20,420 nucleotides of DNA from Chloroflexota bacterium. Its GTDB lineage: Bacteria > Chloroflexota > Limnocylindria > Limnocylindrales > CSP1-4. A model generated the notes under the pieces. That model made no database searches and was not told the DNA's origin. It worked only from the letters and a program-made list of their open reading frames with translations. Made by a program: the position numbers and the translations under genes. The stretch lies in assembly GCA_027457005.1 (NCBI GenBank), contig DAIDTV010000002.1, forward strand, positions 1 to 20,420. Direction: 5' to 3'. Shown piece after piece: positions 1-8,700 of the stretch. Position 1 is the stretch's first letter, and each line of letters opens with the position of its first letter.

Positions 1-187
1 CCTGTCCACGATCCTCGACGCGAACCAGATCCTCGTCGTGGTGGACGGCCACATCGTGGAGCGCGGCACCCACGCGGACCTGCTGGCCCGCGACGGGACG
101 TACGCCGAGCTGTACCGCACGCAGTTCGAGCGGCAGGCGACCCTGGACTCGTTCGAGGAACCCACCGAGATCGCGGCCGCCGGCTGA
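1..187 (+). CDS. ABC transporter ATP-binding protein, exporter type (3' end only)
   Basis: The window opens inside this gene, in the frame starting at base 2. The 61 visible residues run from LSTILDANQILVVVDGHIVE to the stop at 185-187. The stretch with VVVDGHIVERGTHADLLARD, followed by GTYAELYRTQFE, is the standard C-terminal tail of a type I ABC exporter nucleotide-binding domain: the beta strand after the H-loop, then the 'G.(I/V).E.GTH..L' helix region. The usual role is ATP-driven export as a membrane-fused half-transporter dimer. The Walker motifs and membrane domain lie outside the window, so substrate and fusion state cannot be read. It is co-oriented with azlC but separated by 65 bp with a candidate promoter, so probably a separate unit. 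Confidence 0.88.
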   Translation, partial: LSTILDANQILVVVDGHIVERGTHADLLARDGTYAELYRTQFERQATLDSFEEPTEIAAAG

Positions 188-237
188 CCCGGCGCGCCCG
201 TTGCGGCCGGGAACCGGCGGACCGGCGCCCGATCGCC

Positions 238-243
238 TACAGT
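238..243 (+). promoter_or_regulatory. -10 box for azlC (TACAGT)
   Basis: TACAGT fits the TANNNT -10 consensus and ends 9 nt before the azlC ATG. A start site 6-7 nt downstream would leave a leader of only 2-3 nt. No clear -35 box and no Shine-Dalgarno sequence are visible. Confidence 0.45.
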
Positions 244-252
244 CGGCCGCGC

Positions 253-1137
253 ATGTCGAGCCAGGGATCCTCCGCCGCGGGGCAGCCCGCGAGGCCGCCC
301 GGGGTCGCGCCGGGCGACGGTCCCGCGCCGTCCGCGGAGCTGCTCTCGGCGTCGCGCCGCCAGCTGCTGCTGGAGTCGGCGGGCATTGCCATCTCCTCCG
401 GCGGATTCGGGCTGGTCTACGGGCTGGCGGCCCGGAACGCGGGGTTCAGCCCGGTCGAGGCGATGGCGATGAGCGTGCTCGTCTTCGCCGGAGCGTCCCA
501 GTTCGCCGCCGTCGGGCTCGTGACAGGCGGGCTCGCGTGGCCGGGGATCGTGCTGCTCACCGCGCTGTTGAACGCCCGGCACCTGCTGTACTCGGCGGCA
601 CTGGCGCCCTGGTTCAGGACCCGGTCCAGGGCGCGCCGTGCCTCCATGGCGTATGTCCTCACGGACGAGTCGTTCGCCCTCTCGATCGCGCACTTCCAGC
701 GCCTCGGCCACCTGGACGAGCCGGGCTACTGGATCGGCGCGATCACGTCGACCTACATCCCGTGGAACGTGATGACGGCGGTCGGGGCCCTGCTGGGGGG
801 CCAGATCGCCGATCCCGGCCGGCTCGGACTCGACGTGGTCTTCCCGGCTGCGATGGCCGGCCTGGCCGTCGGGCTGGTCACCGCCCGCCGCGAGCTGGTT
901 GCGGCGGTCGTGGGGGCAGGCGTGGCCGTGCCGCTCGGCCTGGCCATCGGGCCTGCCGCAGGGATCGTGGCCGGAGGACTGTTGGGGCCGCTTGCGGGCA
1001 TGGCGGTACCGACGAAACGAGCGGCGACGGGGCGGACCGGCGGCCCGGAGACACCCTCGGACGCTTCCCCCGAGGCCAGGCTGCTGGCCGACGCGGAGGC
1101 CGCCGTCGACCCGCGCGACGAGGTGGGACTGCCGTGA
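253..1137 (+). CDS. azlC: AzlC family branched-chain amino acid exporter subunit
   Basis: This 294-residue membrane protein is the large subunit of the AzlCD exporter, which pumps branched-chain amino acids and analogues out of the cell. Residues about 38-260 are a run of hydrophobic helices with family hallmarks: GIAISSGGFGLVYGLAARNA near the start, then VFAGASQFAAVGL, then LLNARHLLYSAALAPWF. These match the AzlC pattern of an F-G-A-S-Q-F motif followed by N-x-R-H-x-L-Y. The N-terminal 35 residues are Pro/Ala rich, and residues about 255-294 form a polar tail not typical of short family members. The ATG at 253 was chosen because the conserved region begins about 35 residues later and a -10 box lies just upstream. 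azlD follows with a 4-bp overlap, so the two subunits are probably made together. Confidence 0.9.
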   Translation: MSSQGSSAAGQPARPPGVAPGDGPAPSAELLSASRRQLLLESAGIAISSGGFGLVYGLAARNAGFSPVEAMAMSVLVFAGASQFAAVGLVTGGLAWPGIVLLTALLNARHLLYSAALAPWFRTRSRARRASMAYVLTDESFALSIAHFQRLGHLDEPGYWIGAITSTYIPWNVMTAVGALLGGQIADPGRLGLDVVFPAAMAGLAVGLVTARRELVAAVVGAGVAVPLGLAIGPAAGIVAGGLLGPLAGMAVPTKRAATGRTGGPETPSDASPEARLLADAEAAVDPRDEVGLP

Positions 1138-1463
1138 GCCTCGGGCTGGTCGCGCTCGCCGCCCTGATGGGCGCCGTGACGTATCCGTCCCGGGCCGTGC
1201 CGCTGCTGGCGCCCGGAATCGAGCGTCTGCCCGCGGGGGTCCGGTTGTATCTCCGGCTCGTGGGGCCGGCCGTGCTGGCGGCCCTGGCCGCGGTGAACGT
1301 GATGGTGGTCTCGGTCTCGGGCCGGCCGTCGTTCCACGTGGGAGTGGAGTGGCTCGCGGTGGCCGTGTCGGTCGCGCTCGTCGCATGGCGGCGCAACCTG
1401 TTCCTGGGGCTGCTGGTCGGGGTCGCGCTCGTGGCGGCGGCACGGGCGACCGGCCTCGCCTGA
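1134..1463 (+). CDS. azlD: AzlD family branched-chain amino acid exporter subunit
   Basis: The GTG at 1134 overlaps the azlC stop codon (GTGA), giving a 109-residue protein of normal AzlD size. It has four hydrophobic segments: residues 2-16 (LGLVALAALMGAVTYPSRAV), about 36-58 (LVGPAVLAALAAVNVMVV), about 70-84 and 90-106. The 'T.(P/L)SR.VPLL' and 'LVGPAVLAAL' stretches are family-like. AzlD is the small partner required with AzlC for amino-acid export. The overlapping start implies translational coupling and equal subunit supply. Reading the same frame further upstream gives an Arg-rich shadow of azlC, not an N-terminal extension. Confidence 0.88.
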   Translation: MSLGLVALAALMGAVTYPSRAVPLLAPGIERLPAGVRLYLRLVGPAVLAALAAVNVMVVSVSGRPSFHVGVEWLAVAVSVALVAWRRNLFLGLLVGVALVAAARATGLA

Positions 1464-1506
1464 CCCGTGGCCGGCGAACTCGACCGCGGCGCCATCGGGG
1501 GCCGTC

Positions 1507-1533
1507 GTGTCCGCCTTGTCCGCCTTGTCCGCG
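1507..1533 (+). repeat. Short tandem repeat, 3 x 9 bp (TTGTCCGCC)
   Basis: Three consecutive 9-bp units (GTGTCCGCC, TTGTCCGCC, TTGTCCGCG) sit in the 83-bp gap between the convergent ends of azlD and the GGDEF/HD-GYP gene. No U-tract terminator is evident here. Likely a small slippage repeat of unknown role. Confidence 0.6.
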
Positions 1534-1546
1534 GCCCGCCCCACGC

Positions 1547-3121
1547 TCACGCGGAGACTGCGCGCCGGCTGGAGCGCCGGTCCTGCGTCCGGCGGAGCTG
1601 CGCGGCCGGCGGCGCGATCAACAGCGACGGATCCGGGACGGGCGCCGCCCGGGAGAAGATGTCGCAGAACAGCTCGACCAGCTGGGGATCGAACTGGATG
1701 TCGGCGTGGCGGCGGAGCTCGGCGACCGCCTCGTCGTGGCCGATCGCCCTGCGGTACGGCCGATCGTGGATCATCGCGTCGTACGCGTCGGCGATGGCCA
1801 CGATCCGGGCCCCGAGCGGGATGTCCACGCCGTGCAGCCCGTACGGGTATCCGTGCCCCGAGTACCGCTCGTGGTGGTGGAGGATGATCGCTCCCGCGTC
1901 GCGCACCGCGGCGACCTGGTCGATGATGACCTGGCCGATGCGGGGATGCTGGACCACGGACTGCCACTCGTCGGTGGTCAGGGGGCCGGGCTTCTCCAGG
2001 ATCTGCTCGGGGACCGCGACCTTGCCGATGTCGTGCAGCAGGGACGCGACCCGCACCCGCTCGACCTCCTGCTCCGGCAGCCCCAGCTCGCGGGCGAGCC
2101 GCACGGCGATCGCGGCGATGAGCGACGACGGCTTGCCCCGGTAGTGCGGCAGGGGCGAGACGGCCGCGGAGAGGGCGGCCTCGGCCGCCTGCCGGGCCAC
2201 CAGGCCCACCTCGGCCGCAGCGGCGTGACCGGCCGGGGAGATCGGCGCGCGCGGGATGCGCGCGTCGTCGTCGGGCTCGCTGAACACGCAGGTCTGGTTG
2301 CGCCCGAGCGACTTCGCCGAGTACATCGCCGCGTCCGCGTCGCGGATGAGCTCGTCCACGCGCAGCCGCTGGCCCAGGCCGCCCGCGATCCCGATGCTGA
2401 CGGAGATGCCGAACTCGGTGCCGTCGTCGGACTCGAAGCGGGTGCCGAGGATCAGCAGCCTGAGTTTCTCGGCGACCGCGGCGGCCTCCTCCACGGTCGT
2501 CTCCGGGAGGATCAGCACGAACTCCTCGCCGCCGTATCGCCCCACCAGGTCGATCGCACGCACGTTGCCGCGAAAGACGTCGGCCACGCCGCGGAGCACG
2601 GCGTCGCCCATCCCGTGACCGTAGGAGTCGTTGACCGCCTTGAAGTGATCGAGGTCCGCAAACGCGATGGCCAGCGGGCGCCCGTACCTGGCGGCGCGGT
2701 CGACTTCCTGGAACAGCTGGGCGAGAAGCGTGGGGCGGTTGGCGAGGCGCGTGAGCCGGTCGGTCGTGGCGGCCGTCTGCGCGGTCGCCAGCGCCGCGGC
2801 GACGTCGGTCAGGCCCCGGGCCACGGGTGCCAGCAGGCCGAACCGTTCCGGCCCGGGAGCGGCGCTGCGCGAACCCTCCGCGATCTTCGCCAGCTCGAGG
2901 CGCAGCGAGCCGGCGGTCACGCGCAGCGACACGGCGGTTGCCGCCACGCCGATCAGCGAACCGACCGCCGCGAATCCGAGCACCAGGGACGCGACCACTC
3001 CGGCCCCCGTGACGGCGGCACCGATCGAGATCGCCCCGAGCACGGCGGCCGGCAGGAGGGGGGCTCCGGCAAGCAGACGCCACATGCCGGCACCGTACGC
3101 CCCGGCCGGCGTCGCCAGCAC
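1547..3121 (-). CDS. Membrane-anchored GGDEF and HD-GYP cyclic-di-GMP enzyme
   Basis: The 524-residue protein carries both c-di-GMP synthesis and breakdown domains. Two hydrophobic segments (about 17-39 and 41-65) form a membrane anchor, followed by a helical linker. The diguanylate cyclase domain (about 120-285) has ADLDHFKAVNDSYGHGMGD, active-site GGEEF at 197-201, and an inhibitory I-site RAID at 188-191 spaced correctly before it. The HD-GYP phosphodiesterase domain (about 325-500) has HD at 363-364 and HHERYSGHGYP at 416-426; the usual Asp before Gly of this motif is Ser421. All visible cyclase residues are present, so both activities are plausible. The GTG at 3121 has TACCTT 7 nt upstream; an ATG at 3085 has TACGGT 6 nt upstream and would remove 12 residues. 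The choice is unsure. No sensor domain beyond the short membrane region is seen. Confidence 0.92.
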   Translation of the reverse strand: MLATPAGAYGAGMWRLLAGAPLLPAAVLGAISIGAAVTGAGVVASLVLGFAAVGSLIGVAATAVSLRVTAGSLRLELAKIAEGSRSAAPGPERFGLLAPVARGLTDVAAALATAQTAATTDRLTRLANRPTLLAQLFQEVDRAARYGRPLAIAFADLDHFKAVNDSYGHGMGDAVLRGVADVFRGNVRAIDLVGRYGGEEFVLILPETTVEEAAAVAEKLRLLILGTRFESDDGTEFGISVSIGIAGGLGQRLRVDELIRDADAAMYSAKSLGRNQTCVFSEPDDDARIPRAPISPAGHAAAAEVGLVARQAAEAALSAAVSPLPHYRGKPSSLIAAIAVRLARELGLPEQEVERVRVASLLHDIGKVAVPEQILEKPGPLTTDEWQSVVQHPRIGQVIIDQVAAVRDAGAIILHHHERYSGHGYPYGLHGVDIPLGARIVAIADAYDAMIHDRPYRRAIGHDEAVAELRRHADIQFDPQLVELFCDIFSRAAPVPDPSLLIAPPAAQLRRTQDRRSSRRAVSA

Positions 3122-3134
3122 CCTTCCTAAGGTA
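3092..3134 (-). promoter_or_regulatory. Two candidate -10 boxes for the GGDEF/HD-GYP gene
   Basis: On the minus strand, TACCTT (3134-3129) lies 7 nt before the GTG at 3121, and TACGGT (3097-3092) lies 6 nt before the ATG at 3085. Either spacing would put the transcript start at or next to the start codon. They may be alternatives. No -35 match was found. Confidence 0.4.
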
Positions 3135-3297
3135 CCGCCCGCGCCCCTCCTTACGAGCCATGCGACCTTGCAGTCCGGCTTGCCGAGCTCCCCGTGTCGC
3201 TTTCTTCACCGGGCCGACCGCATCCGCTGAACACTCGCCCGCGAATATGGTGATGACCGGGCGGGACGGAGGGTCCGGCCCGAAGGAGTGCAACGCG

Positions 3298-3507
3298 ATG
3301 CCTGACCTGGATCAAGCGCTCGGCGACCTCATGCGAAACACCCGCGCGGCGATGCGCCGGCGGCGGCTCGCCAGCCCCGGTACGGAGGCGTGGCGGCAGG
3401 CGGACGAGATGGTGCACGAGCTGGCGGCCGTGATGGGCGAGTTGCGTGCGCTGCTCGAGCGTCGCCAGGGCCGCCGGCTGCAGCCCGTGCGCGTGCGCAT
3501 CCGCTGA
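3298..3507 (+). CDS. Small hypothetical protein, helical and Arg-rich
   Basis: This encodes 69 residues from an ATG preceded by a good Shine-Dalgarno (GAAGGAG, 9 nt spacing). I do not recognise the family. The sequence starts MPDLDQALGDLMRNTRAAMR and is predicted mostly helical: residues 3-24 and 31-57 are two amphipathic stretches, the second (EAWRQADEMVHELAAVMGEL) coiled-coil-like, with a basic C-terminus (RRQGRRLQPVRVRIR). No cysteines, membrane segment or signal peptide are seen. A two-helix basic protein could bind nucleic acid or a partner protein, but that is speculation. It is divergent from the c-di-GMP gene. A TATGGT -10-like box at 3246-3251 would give a leader of about 40 nt. An in-frame extension upstream lacks a ribosome site. 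Confidence 0.65.
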   Translation: MPDLDQALGDLMRNTRAAMRRRRLASPGTEAWRQADEMVHELAAVMGELRALLERRQGRRLQPVRVRIR

Positions 3508-3656
3508 CCCGACCGGCCCGAGGGAAACAGCCGGCCGTCCTCCCTCTTACCCCGCCGCGATTCCACCCGGGAGGGTGGGCCGCGCGGGAGGACGCAGACG
3601 GGATCCCCGCGACAGGGGCGCGCCGCGCGCCCAGGTGCGTCCGTGACGGCGGCGTG

Positions 3657-3686
3657 GTGACGGTGCCGGCTCCCGCCGTGTAGAGT
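3657..3686 (+). promoter_or_regulatory. Promoter for the aminotransferase gene (GTGACG / TAGAGT)
   Basis: GTGACG at 3657-3662 and TAGAGT at 3681-3686 are separated by 18 bp, resembling a housekeeping sigma promoter. Transcription would begin about 35 nt before the ATG at 3728. A Shine-Dalgarno GAGGA lies at 3716-3720, so this is a conventional leadered gene. The rest of the 220-bp gap from 3508 shows no gene. Confidence 0.55.
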
Positions 3687-3727
3687 TCCGCGCAACCCCG
3701 CCCGAGAGAGCCCGCGAGGAACCCTTC

Positions 3728-4933
3728 ATGTCTCTGCCCGCCCGTTCGCTCACGCCGGCCCCACCGGATCCGATCCTGGGCCTCACCGAGGCATACCGCG
3801 CCGACCCGCGACCCGCCAGGGTCAACCTGGCCGCGGGCGTCTACGTCGACGGCTCCGGGGTGACCCCCGTCCTCCCGTCGGTGCTGGAGGCAGAGCGCCG
3901 CCTGCTCGAGCGTGGCGGATCGAAGGGCTACCTGCCGATCGACGGCCGCCCGTCCTACCGGAGCGCGGTGCGCGACCTGGTGTTCGATGCCTCGCATGCG
4001 GTGGTGGCCTCGCGCCGGTCGGTCACCGCACAGACCCCGGGCGGCACGGGGGCCCTGCGCGTGGCGGCCGACTTCCTGCTCCAGACCGGGTCCAGCCGCA
4101 CCGCCTGGCTGAGCGAACCCACGTGGCCGAACCACCCGCAGCTCTTCTCGCTCGCCGGGTTCGAGGTGCGAAGGTACCCGTACCTGGACGCGAGCGGGCG
4201 CCGGCTGGACGTGGACGGCCTGCTGGGCGCGCTGCGGTCGGCGTCCCGCGGGGACGTGGTCGTGCTGCAGGGTTCGTGCCACAACCCCTCCGGTGTCGAC
4301 CCCGACGCCGCGACGTGGCAGGCCATCGCGGACGTGATCGTCGAGCGCGACCTCCTGCCGATCGTCGACTTCGCCTACCAGGGCTTCGGGCACGGGCTGC
4401 GCGAGGACGCCGACTGGATCGAAGGGCTCGCGCGACCCGGCCTCGAGTTCCTGGTCGCCTCGAGCTTCTCGAAGAACTTCGCCCTGTACAGCGAGCGGGT
4501 CGGCGCGCTCACGCTGGTCGCGGCCGACGAGCAGCGCGCCGCCGCGGCCCTGGGCCACCTCAAGATCGCGATCCGGGCGAACTACTCCAATCCGCCGTCC
4601 CACGGCGCGGACATCGTCGACACCATCCTGGGTGACTCCGGGCTGCGCACCCAGTGGGAGACCGAGCTGGCGGGCATGCGCGGGCGGATCCGCGGAAACC
4701 GGGCGGCCCTGGTGGACGCGCTCTCGTCCGCGGGGGTGCCGGGAGACTGGGAGCCGCTCCGGCACCAGCGCGGGATGTTCGCCCTGCTCGGGCTGACGAG
4801 CGAGCAGGTCACGAGATTGCGCGAGGAGTTCGCGATCTACGTGGTCGGACGCGGCCGGATCAACGTTGCCGGCCTGACCGACGCGTCCCTCCCGGTGGTG
4901 GTGTCGGCGCTTCGCGCGGTCATCCGGGACTGA
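3728..4933 (+). CDS. Class I aminotransferase, aspartate/aromatic type (PLP-dependent)
   Basis: The 401-residue protein matches the AspC/TyrB subgroup in length and motifs. It transfers amino groups between aspartate or aromatic amino acids and 2-oxoglutarate in the cytoplasm. Near the N-terminus PDPILGLTEAYRADPRPARV and VNLAAGVYVDGSG are typical of this subgroup. GSCHNPSGVDP carries the cofactor-contacting Asn, VDFAYQGFG carries the Asp that pairs with the pyridine nitrogen, SSFSKNFALYSERVG carries the Schiff-base Lys249 and the phosphate-binding Arg257, and GRGRINVAGL near the C-terminus holds Arg377, the likely substrate-carboxylate Arg. The NFALYSERVG stretch is characteristic of the aspartate/aromatic branch. 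The ATG at 3728 has GAGGA 7 nt upstream. It is a single gene near the 2-oxoglutarate dehydrogenase. Substrate preference cannot be read. Confidence 0.92.
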   Translation: MSLPARSLTPAPPDPILGLTEAYRADPRPARVNLAAGVYVDGSGVTPVLPSVLEAERRLLERGGSKGYLPIDGRPSYRSAVRDLVFDASHAVVASRRSVTAQTPGGTGALRVAADFLLQTGSSRTAWLSEPTWPNHPQLFSLAGFEVRRYPYLDASGRRLDVDGLLGALRSASRGDVVVLQGSCHNPSGVDPDAATWQAIADVIVERDLLPIVDFAYQGFGHGLREDADWIEGLARPGLEFLVASSFSKNFALYSERVGALTLVAADEQRAAAALGHLKIAIRANYSNPPSHGADIVDTILGDSGLRTQWETELAGMRGRIRGNRAALVDALSSAGVPGDWEPLRHQRGMFALLGLTSEQVTRLREEFAIYVVGRGRINVAGLTDASLPVVVSALRAVIRD

Positions 4934-4953
4934 GGCGCTCCGGGACCGAGGCG
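4924..4953 (+). repeat. Imperfect 14-bp direct repeat across the aminotransferase stop codon
   Basis: CCGGGACTGAGGCG (4924-4937) and CCGGGACCGAGGCG (4940-4953) differ at one base, with a 16-bp period. The first copy contains the TGA stop at 4931-4933. At the equivalent place in the second copy the triplet is CGA. It looks like a small local duplication. Confidence 0.6.
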
Positions 4954-5098
4954 ATCTCGCGCCCGGCGGCCCGTTCTCGCCGTCGGGGCCCGGACCGCCG
5001 CCCTACCCGGTCGAGTAGATCCCTTCCGGGTGTTGGGCATGGTGAAACCTGCCACCCGGCCGCTGGCCGGCCGCGCCGCGGCGGGGATCATGTGCCAC

Positions 5099-5638
5099 AT
5101 GCTCGAAGCGCAGTCCCTCAGCCTCGTTCCGCCGGCGACCGTCCATCTGCGGCTGGCTCAGCCGATCGCCTCCCGCGACCCGGAAGCGGAGGCTGCGCTC
5201 GTGGGTACGGCGGAGCTGCCCTGGCTCGGCGAGGCGGTGGACCGCGCGGCGGCCGGAGACAGCGTCCCCGCCGACGTGCGTCGGTTCCAGGTCGACCTGG
5301 GGCTGCCGGCGAGCTCCGGCAATTCCCGGCTGGTCTTCCGCAAGGCAGCCTACGTCGACCTCGGCCGGGTCGAGCGCGGCCCCGGTGGCTGGCGCATGTC
5401 GATCGGCTGGCGGGCCGCGTCGCTCGCGCCCCTCTTCCCGGTCTTCGGCGGCCAGCTGACCCGCACCGCCGACACGCTCGTCCTGGAGGGCGAGTACGCC
5501 CCGCCGGGCGGTGAGCTCGGGGCGGCGGTGGACCGCGCGCTCCTCAACATCGCCGCGCGCAAGACCGCCGTCTGGGTGCTCGGCCTGGTCGCCGACGCGC
5601 TCGACGCGGCAACGTCGCGCATCGCCTCGCCCGACTGA
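5099..5638 (+). CDS. Conserved-looking hypothetical protein, 179 aa
   Basis: I do not recognise this protein. From the ATG at 5099 it begins MLEAQSLSLVPPATVHLRLA. The middle contains VFRKAAYVDLGRV, RMSIGWRAASLAPLFPVFGG and LTRTADTLVLEGEYAPPGGE, which alternate as beta strands. The C-terminal part (about 130-175) is a long helix pair with NIAARKTAVWVLGLVADALD. The shape, a curved beta sheet followed by a long helix, recalls START/SRPBCC-like folds, but I see no signature and claim no function. It is probably cytoplasmic, with no signal peptide or clear membrane segment. Start choice: GGGGA at 5083-5087 is 11 nt before ATG 5099; in-frame ATGs at 5030, 5039 and 5090 are alternatives, but their added residues look like untranslated GC-rich sequence. 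It is followed by a GC hairpin. Confidence 0.7.
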   Translation: MLEAQSLSLVPPATVHLRLAQPIASRDPEAEAALVGTAELPWLGEAVDRAAAGDSVPADVRRFQVDLGLPASSGNSRLVFRKAAYVDLGRVERGPGGWRMSIGWRAASLAPLFPVFGGQLTRTADTLVLEGEYAPPGGELGAAVDRALLNIAARKTAVWVLGLVADALDAATSRIASPD

Positions 5639-5646
5639 GCGCAGGC

Positions 5647-5662
5647 GCCGGCAACAGCCGGC
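5647..5662 (+). terminator. GC hairpin after the hypothetical gene (possible terminator)
   Basis: GCCGGC-AACA-GCCGGC forms a perfect 6-bp stem with a 4-nt loop, starting 9 bp after the stop codon. There is no T-run, so if it terminates it would be of the tract-less type sometimes proposed in high-GC bacteria. It could also occur by chance at this base composition. Confidence 0.3.
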
Positions 5663-5753
5663 CCGCGTCGTGCCCCGGGTCGGACCCGTGCACCCGACCC
5701 GGCCCGCGGATCCACCCGGCGGAGCCGTTTCGGCGCGTTCGCCGATATGCCGG

Positions 5754-5759
5754 TACGCT
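5754..5759 (+). promoter_or_regulatory. Candidate -10 box for the kgd-type gene (TACGCT)
   Basis: TACGCT ends 13 nt before the ATG at 5773, predicting a leader of about 6 nt. No Shine-Dalgarno is visible before this ATG. The same hexamer stands before the membrane-protein gene at 18622. Confidence 0.4.
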
Positions 5760-5772
5760 CGACCACTCAGCC

Positions 5773-8700
5773 ATGGATACCGCTGCGTCCCACCAGCCCC
5801 CGCGCCAGCCCCGGGACGGGGAGCGCGCGGTCCCCATCCAGGGGATCGCGGCCCGCCTCGTGGTCAACATGGCCGAGAGCCTGGCCGTGCCCACCGCCAC
5901 GTCGTTCCGCGAGATCGCGGCCGCCAGGCTCGAGGCGGAGCGACGCCGGCTGAACGACGCGATCGCGCCCAGGCGGCTGTCGTACACGCACCTGGTCGCC
6001 TTCGCGGTCGCCCAGGCGGCGGCGAGCCACCCGGTCATGGCGTCCAGCTACCGGGAGATCGACGGGCGCCCTCACCGGGTCGATCCGGGCAGCATCGGGC
6101 TGGGAATCGCGGTGGACGCCGAGGGGCGGGACGGGTCCCGGTTCCTGCTCGTTCCGGTGATCCGCGGCGCCGCCGACCTCGACTTCGCGGAGTTCGCGGC
6201 CGCCTACGACGACCTGGTCGAACGGGCGCGGACGGGCCGGCTCACGGCAGACGAGCTGGCGGGCGCGACGATCACCCTCACGAACCCGGGCACGCTCGGA
6301 ACCAGCGCGTCGGTGCCCCGCCTGATGGCCGGTCAGGGCACGATCGTCGCCACCGGCGGGATCAGGCGAGTGGCCGGCGAGCCGGTGATGACGGTCGGCA
6401 GCACCTACGACCACCGGGTGATCCAGGGTGCGGAGTCGGGGCGGTTCCTGCGGACACTCGATGAGCTGCTGCAGGGGGTGGACGGCTTCTACGACCACGT
6501 GGCGACCTGCCTGGGAGTCTCCGACGCGACCGCGCCGCGGGTGACGAGCGCCGCCGGCATGACGGCCATGCCCCTGCTCGTCGACGTCGCCTCGGCGATG
6601 GCCCTGGTCCGTTCCTACCGGCATTTCGGCCACCGGGCGGCGAGGCTCGATCCGCTGGGCTCGGAGCCGCCCGGCGATCCCTCGCTCGACCCGGCCACCT
6701 GGGGGCTGACGCCGGATGCGCTGACGCGCATCCCCGCCGCCGTGCTGCGGGTGGACGTCCCCGGCGAGACGCTGGCGGACGTCCTGCCGGAGCTGCGGCG
6801 CACGTACTGCGGCACGAGCGCCTTCGAGGTGGAGCACCTGGACAGCCACGAGGAGCGCACCTGGCTGCGGCGTGCCATCGAATCCGGCACGTACCGCGCG
6901 GCGCTTTCCGCCGGGGAGCGACGACGGGTCATGGAGCGCCTCACCCGCGTGGAGGCGTTCGAGCGGTTCCTGCAGCGGGCGTACCTGGGCCAGAAGCGGT
7001 TCTCGATCGAGGGGCTCGACGTGCTGGTCCCGATGCTGGAGGAACTGATCGAGCTTGCCGCGACGACAGGGACGGCGTCGCTCGAGATCGGCATGGCACA
7101 CCGCGGGCGCCTGAATGTGCTCGCCCACGTGGTCGGGGTCTCGTACGCGGACATCCTCGGGGAGTTCGAGCGCGGCCATCCCGCGGCCGAGGAGGAGCCG
7201 GCCGCCGAGGGCGAGACCAGCGACGTCAAGTACCACCGCGGCGCGAGCGGCACGTACCATGCCGCCGCCGGCGACGTCCGCGTGGCCGTGTCGCCCAACC
7301 CCAGCCATCTCGAGGCCGTGGATCCCGTCGTCGAGGGGCGCGCGCGCGCGGAGCAGACCGACCGGAGCCGCCCCGACGCGCCGCGCGACCTGAGCTGCGC
7401 GCTCCCGGTGCTGATCCACGGCGACGCGGCGATCGCCGGCCAGGGCGTGGTGGCCGAGACGTTCAACCTCGCCCGCCTCAGGGGGTACACCACGGGCGGC
7501 ACCATCCACCTGGTCGCCAACAACCAGCTCGGGTTCACGGTCGATCCGCGGGACGGCCGGTCCACCGACTACGCCAGCGACATCGCGAAGGGCTTCGACG
7601 TGCCGATCGTGCACGTCAACGGCGACGACCCCGAGGCATGCCTGGCGGCCATCCGGCTCGCCCTCGCGTACCGCGAACGCTTCCACGGCGACTTCCTGAT
7701 CGACGTGGTCGGATACCGGCGCCACGGGCACAACGAGGAAGACGAGCCCGCCTACACGCAGCCGCGGATGTACGAGCGGATCGCGATCCAGCCCACCGTG
7801 CGCGAGCTGTACATGCGGCGGCTCGCCTCCGAGGGCATCGTCGACGAGGCGGCGGCGGGCGAGGAGTTCGAGGCCGTCGGGCGCGAGCTCGCCGGGCTCC
7901 AGGACGCACTGTCACGGGGTCCCGAGACCCCGCGGCCGGACACGACCGAGGCGCCCGGCCGGGGCAACGGTGGCGAAGGCTCCGCGGCTCGGATCGGCGT
8001 CCCCTTCGACGAGCTGCGCGCCCTCAACGAGCAGCTGTTGCGCTGGCCCGCCGGCTTCACGGTGCACCCCAAGTTGCTGCGCCAGCTCGACCGGCGGCAC
8101 GCGGCACTGGCCGACGATGGGCGCATCGCGTGGGCCCACGCCGAGGCCCTCGCGTTCGCGTCGCTCCTGCTGGAGGGCGTGCCGATCCGCCTGACCGGGC
8201 AGGACACGGAGCGGGGCACCTTCAGCCAGCGCCACCTGGTGCTCCACGACGCGGACACCGGGGAGCGGTTCACGCCGATCCAGCACCTCGAGGGCGCGGC
8301 GGCCGCCTTCGAGCTGCACGACTCGCCGCTGTCCGAGTACGCGTGCCTGGGGTTCGAGTACGGGTACGCGGCCCAGGCACCGGACGCCCTCGTGATCTGG
8401 GAGGCCCAGTACGGCGATTTCGCCAACGCGGCCGAGGTGATCGTCGACCAGTTCATCATCGCCGGCCTGGCCAAGTGGGGGCTCACGTCCCGCCTGACGA
8501 TGCTGCTGCCGCACGGGTACGAGGGCCAGGGCCCGGAGCACTCCAGCGCCCGCCTGGAGCGCTACCTTGCGCTCGGCGCGGACGGGAACATCCGGGTGGC
8601 GAACTGCACCACGCCGGCGCAGTACTTCCACCTGCTGCGCGATCAGGCGCTGCGGCCCGTCCCGCGCCCGCTGGTCCTGATGACCCCGAAGGGGCTGCTT

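Noticed and set aside
753..3293. 846-codon open frame on the minus strand opposite azlC, azlD and in shift with the GGDEF gene
   Set aside because: It is dominated by Arg, Gly, Pro and His from high-GC shadow reading, has no recognisable motif, and overlaps genes with clear families.
3508..3560. Rho-independent terminator after the 69-residue gene (CCGGC/GCCGG and GAGGG/CCCTC pairings)
   Set aside because: The stems are short with large loops and there is no T-run; at this GC content such pairings arise by chance.
5767..7731. 654-codon minus-strand open frame under the kgd-type gene
   Set aside because: Shadow of the dehydrogenase; it shows no motifs, and the plus strand is unambiguous.
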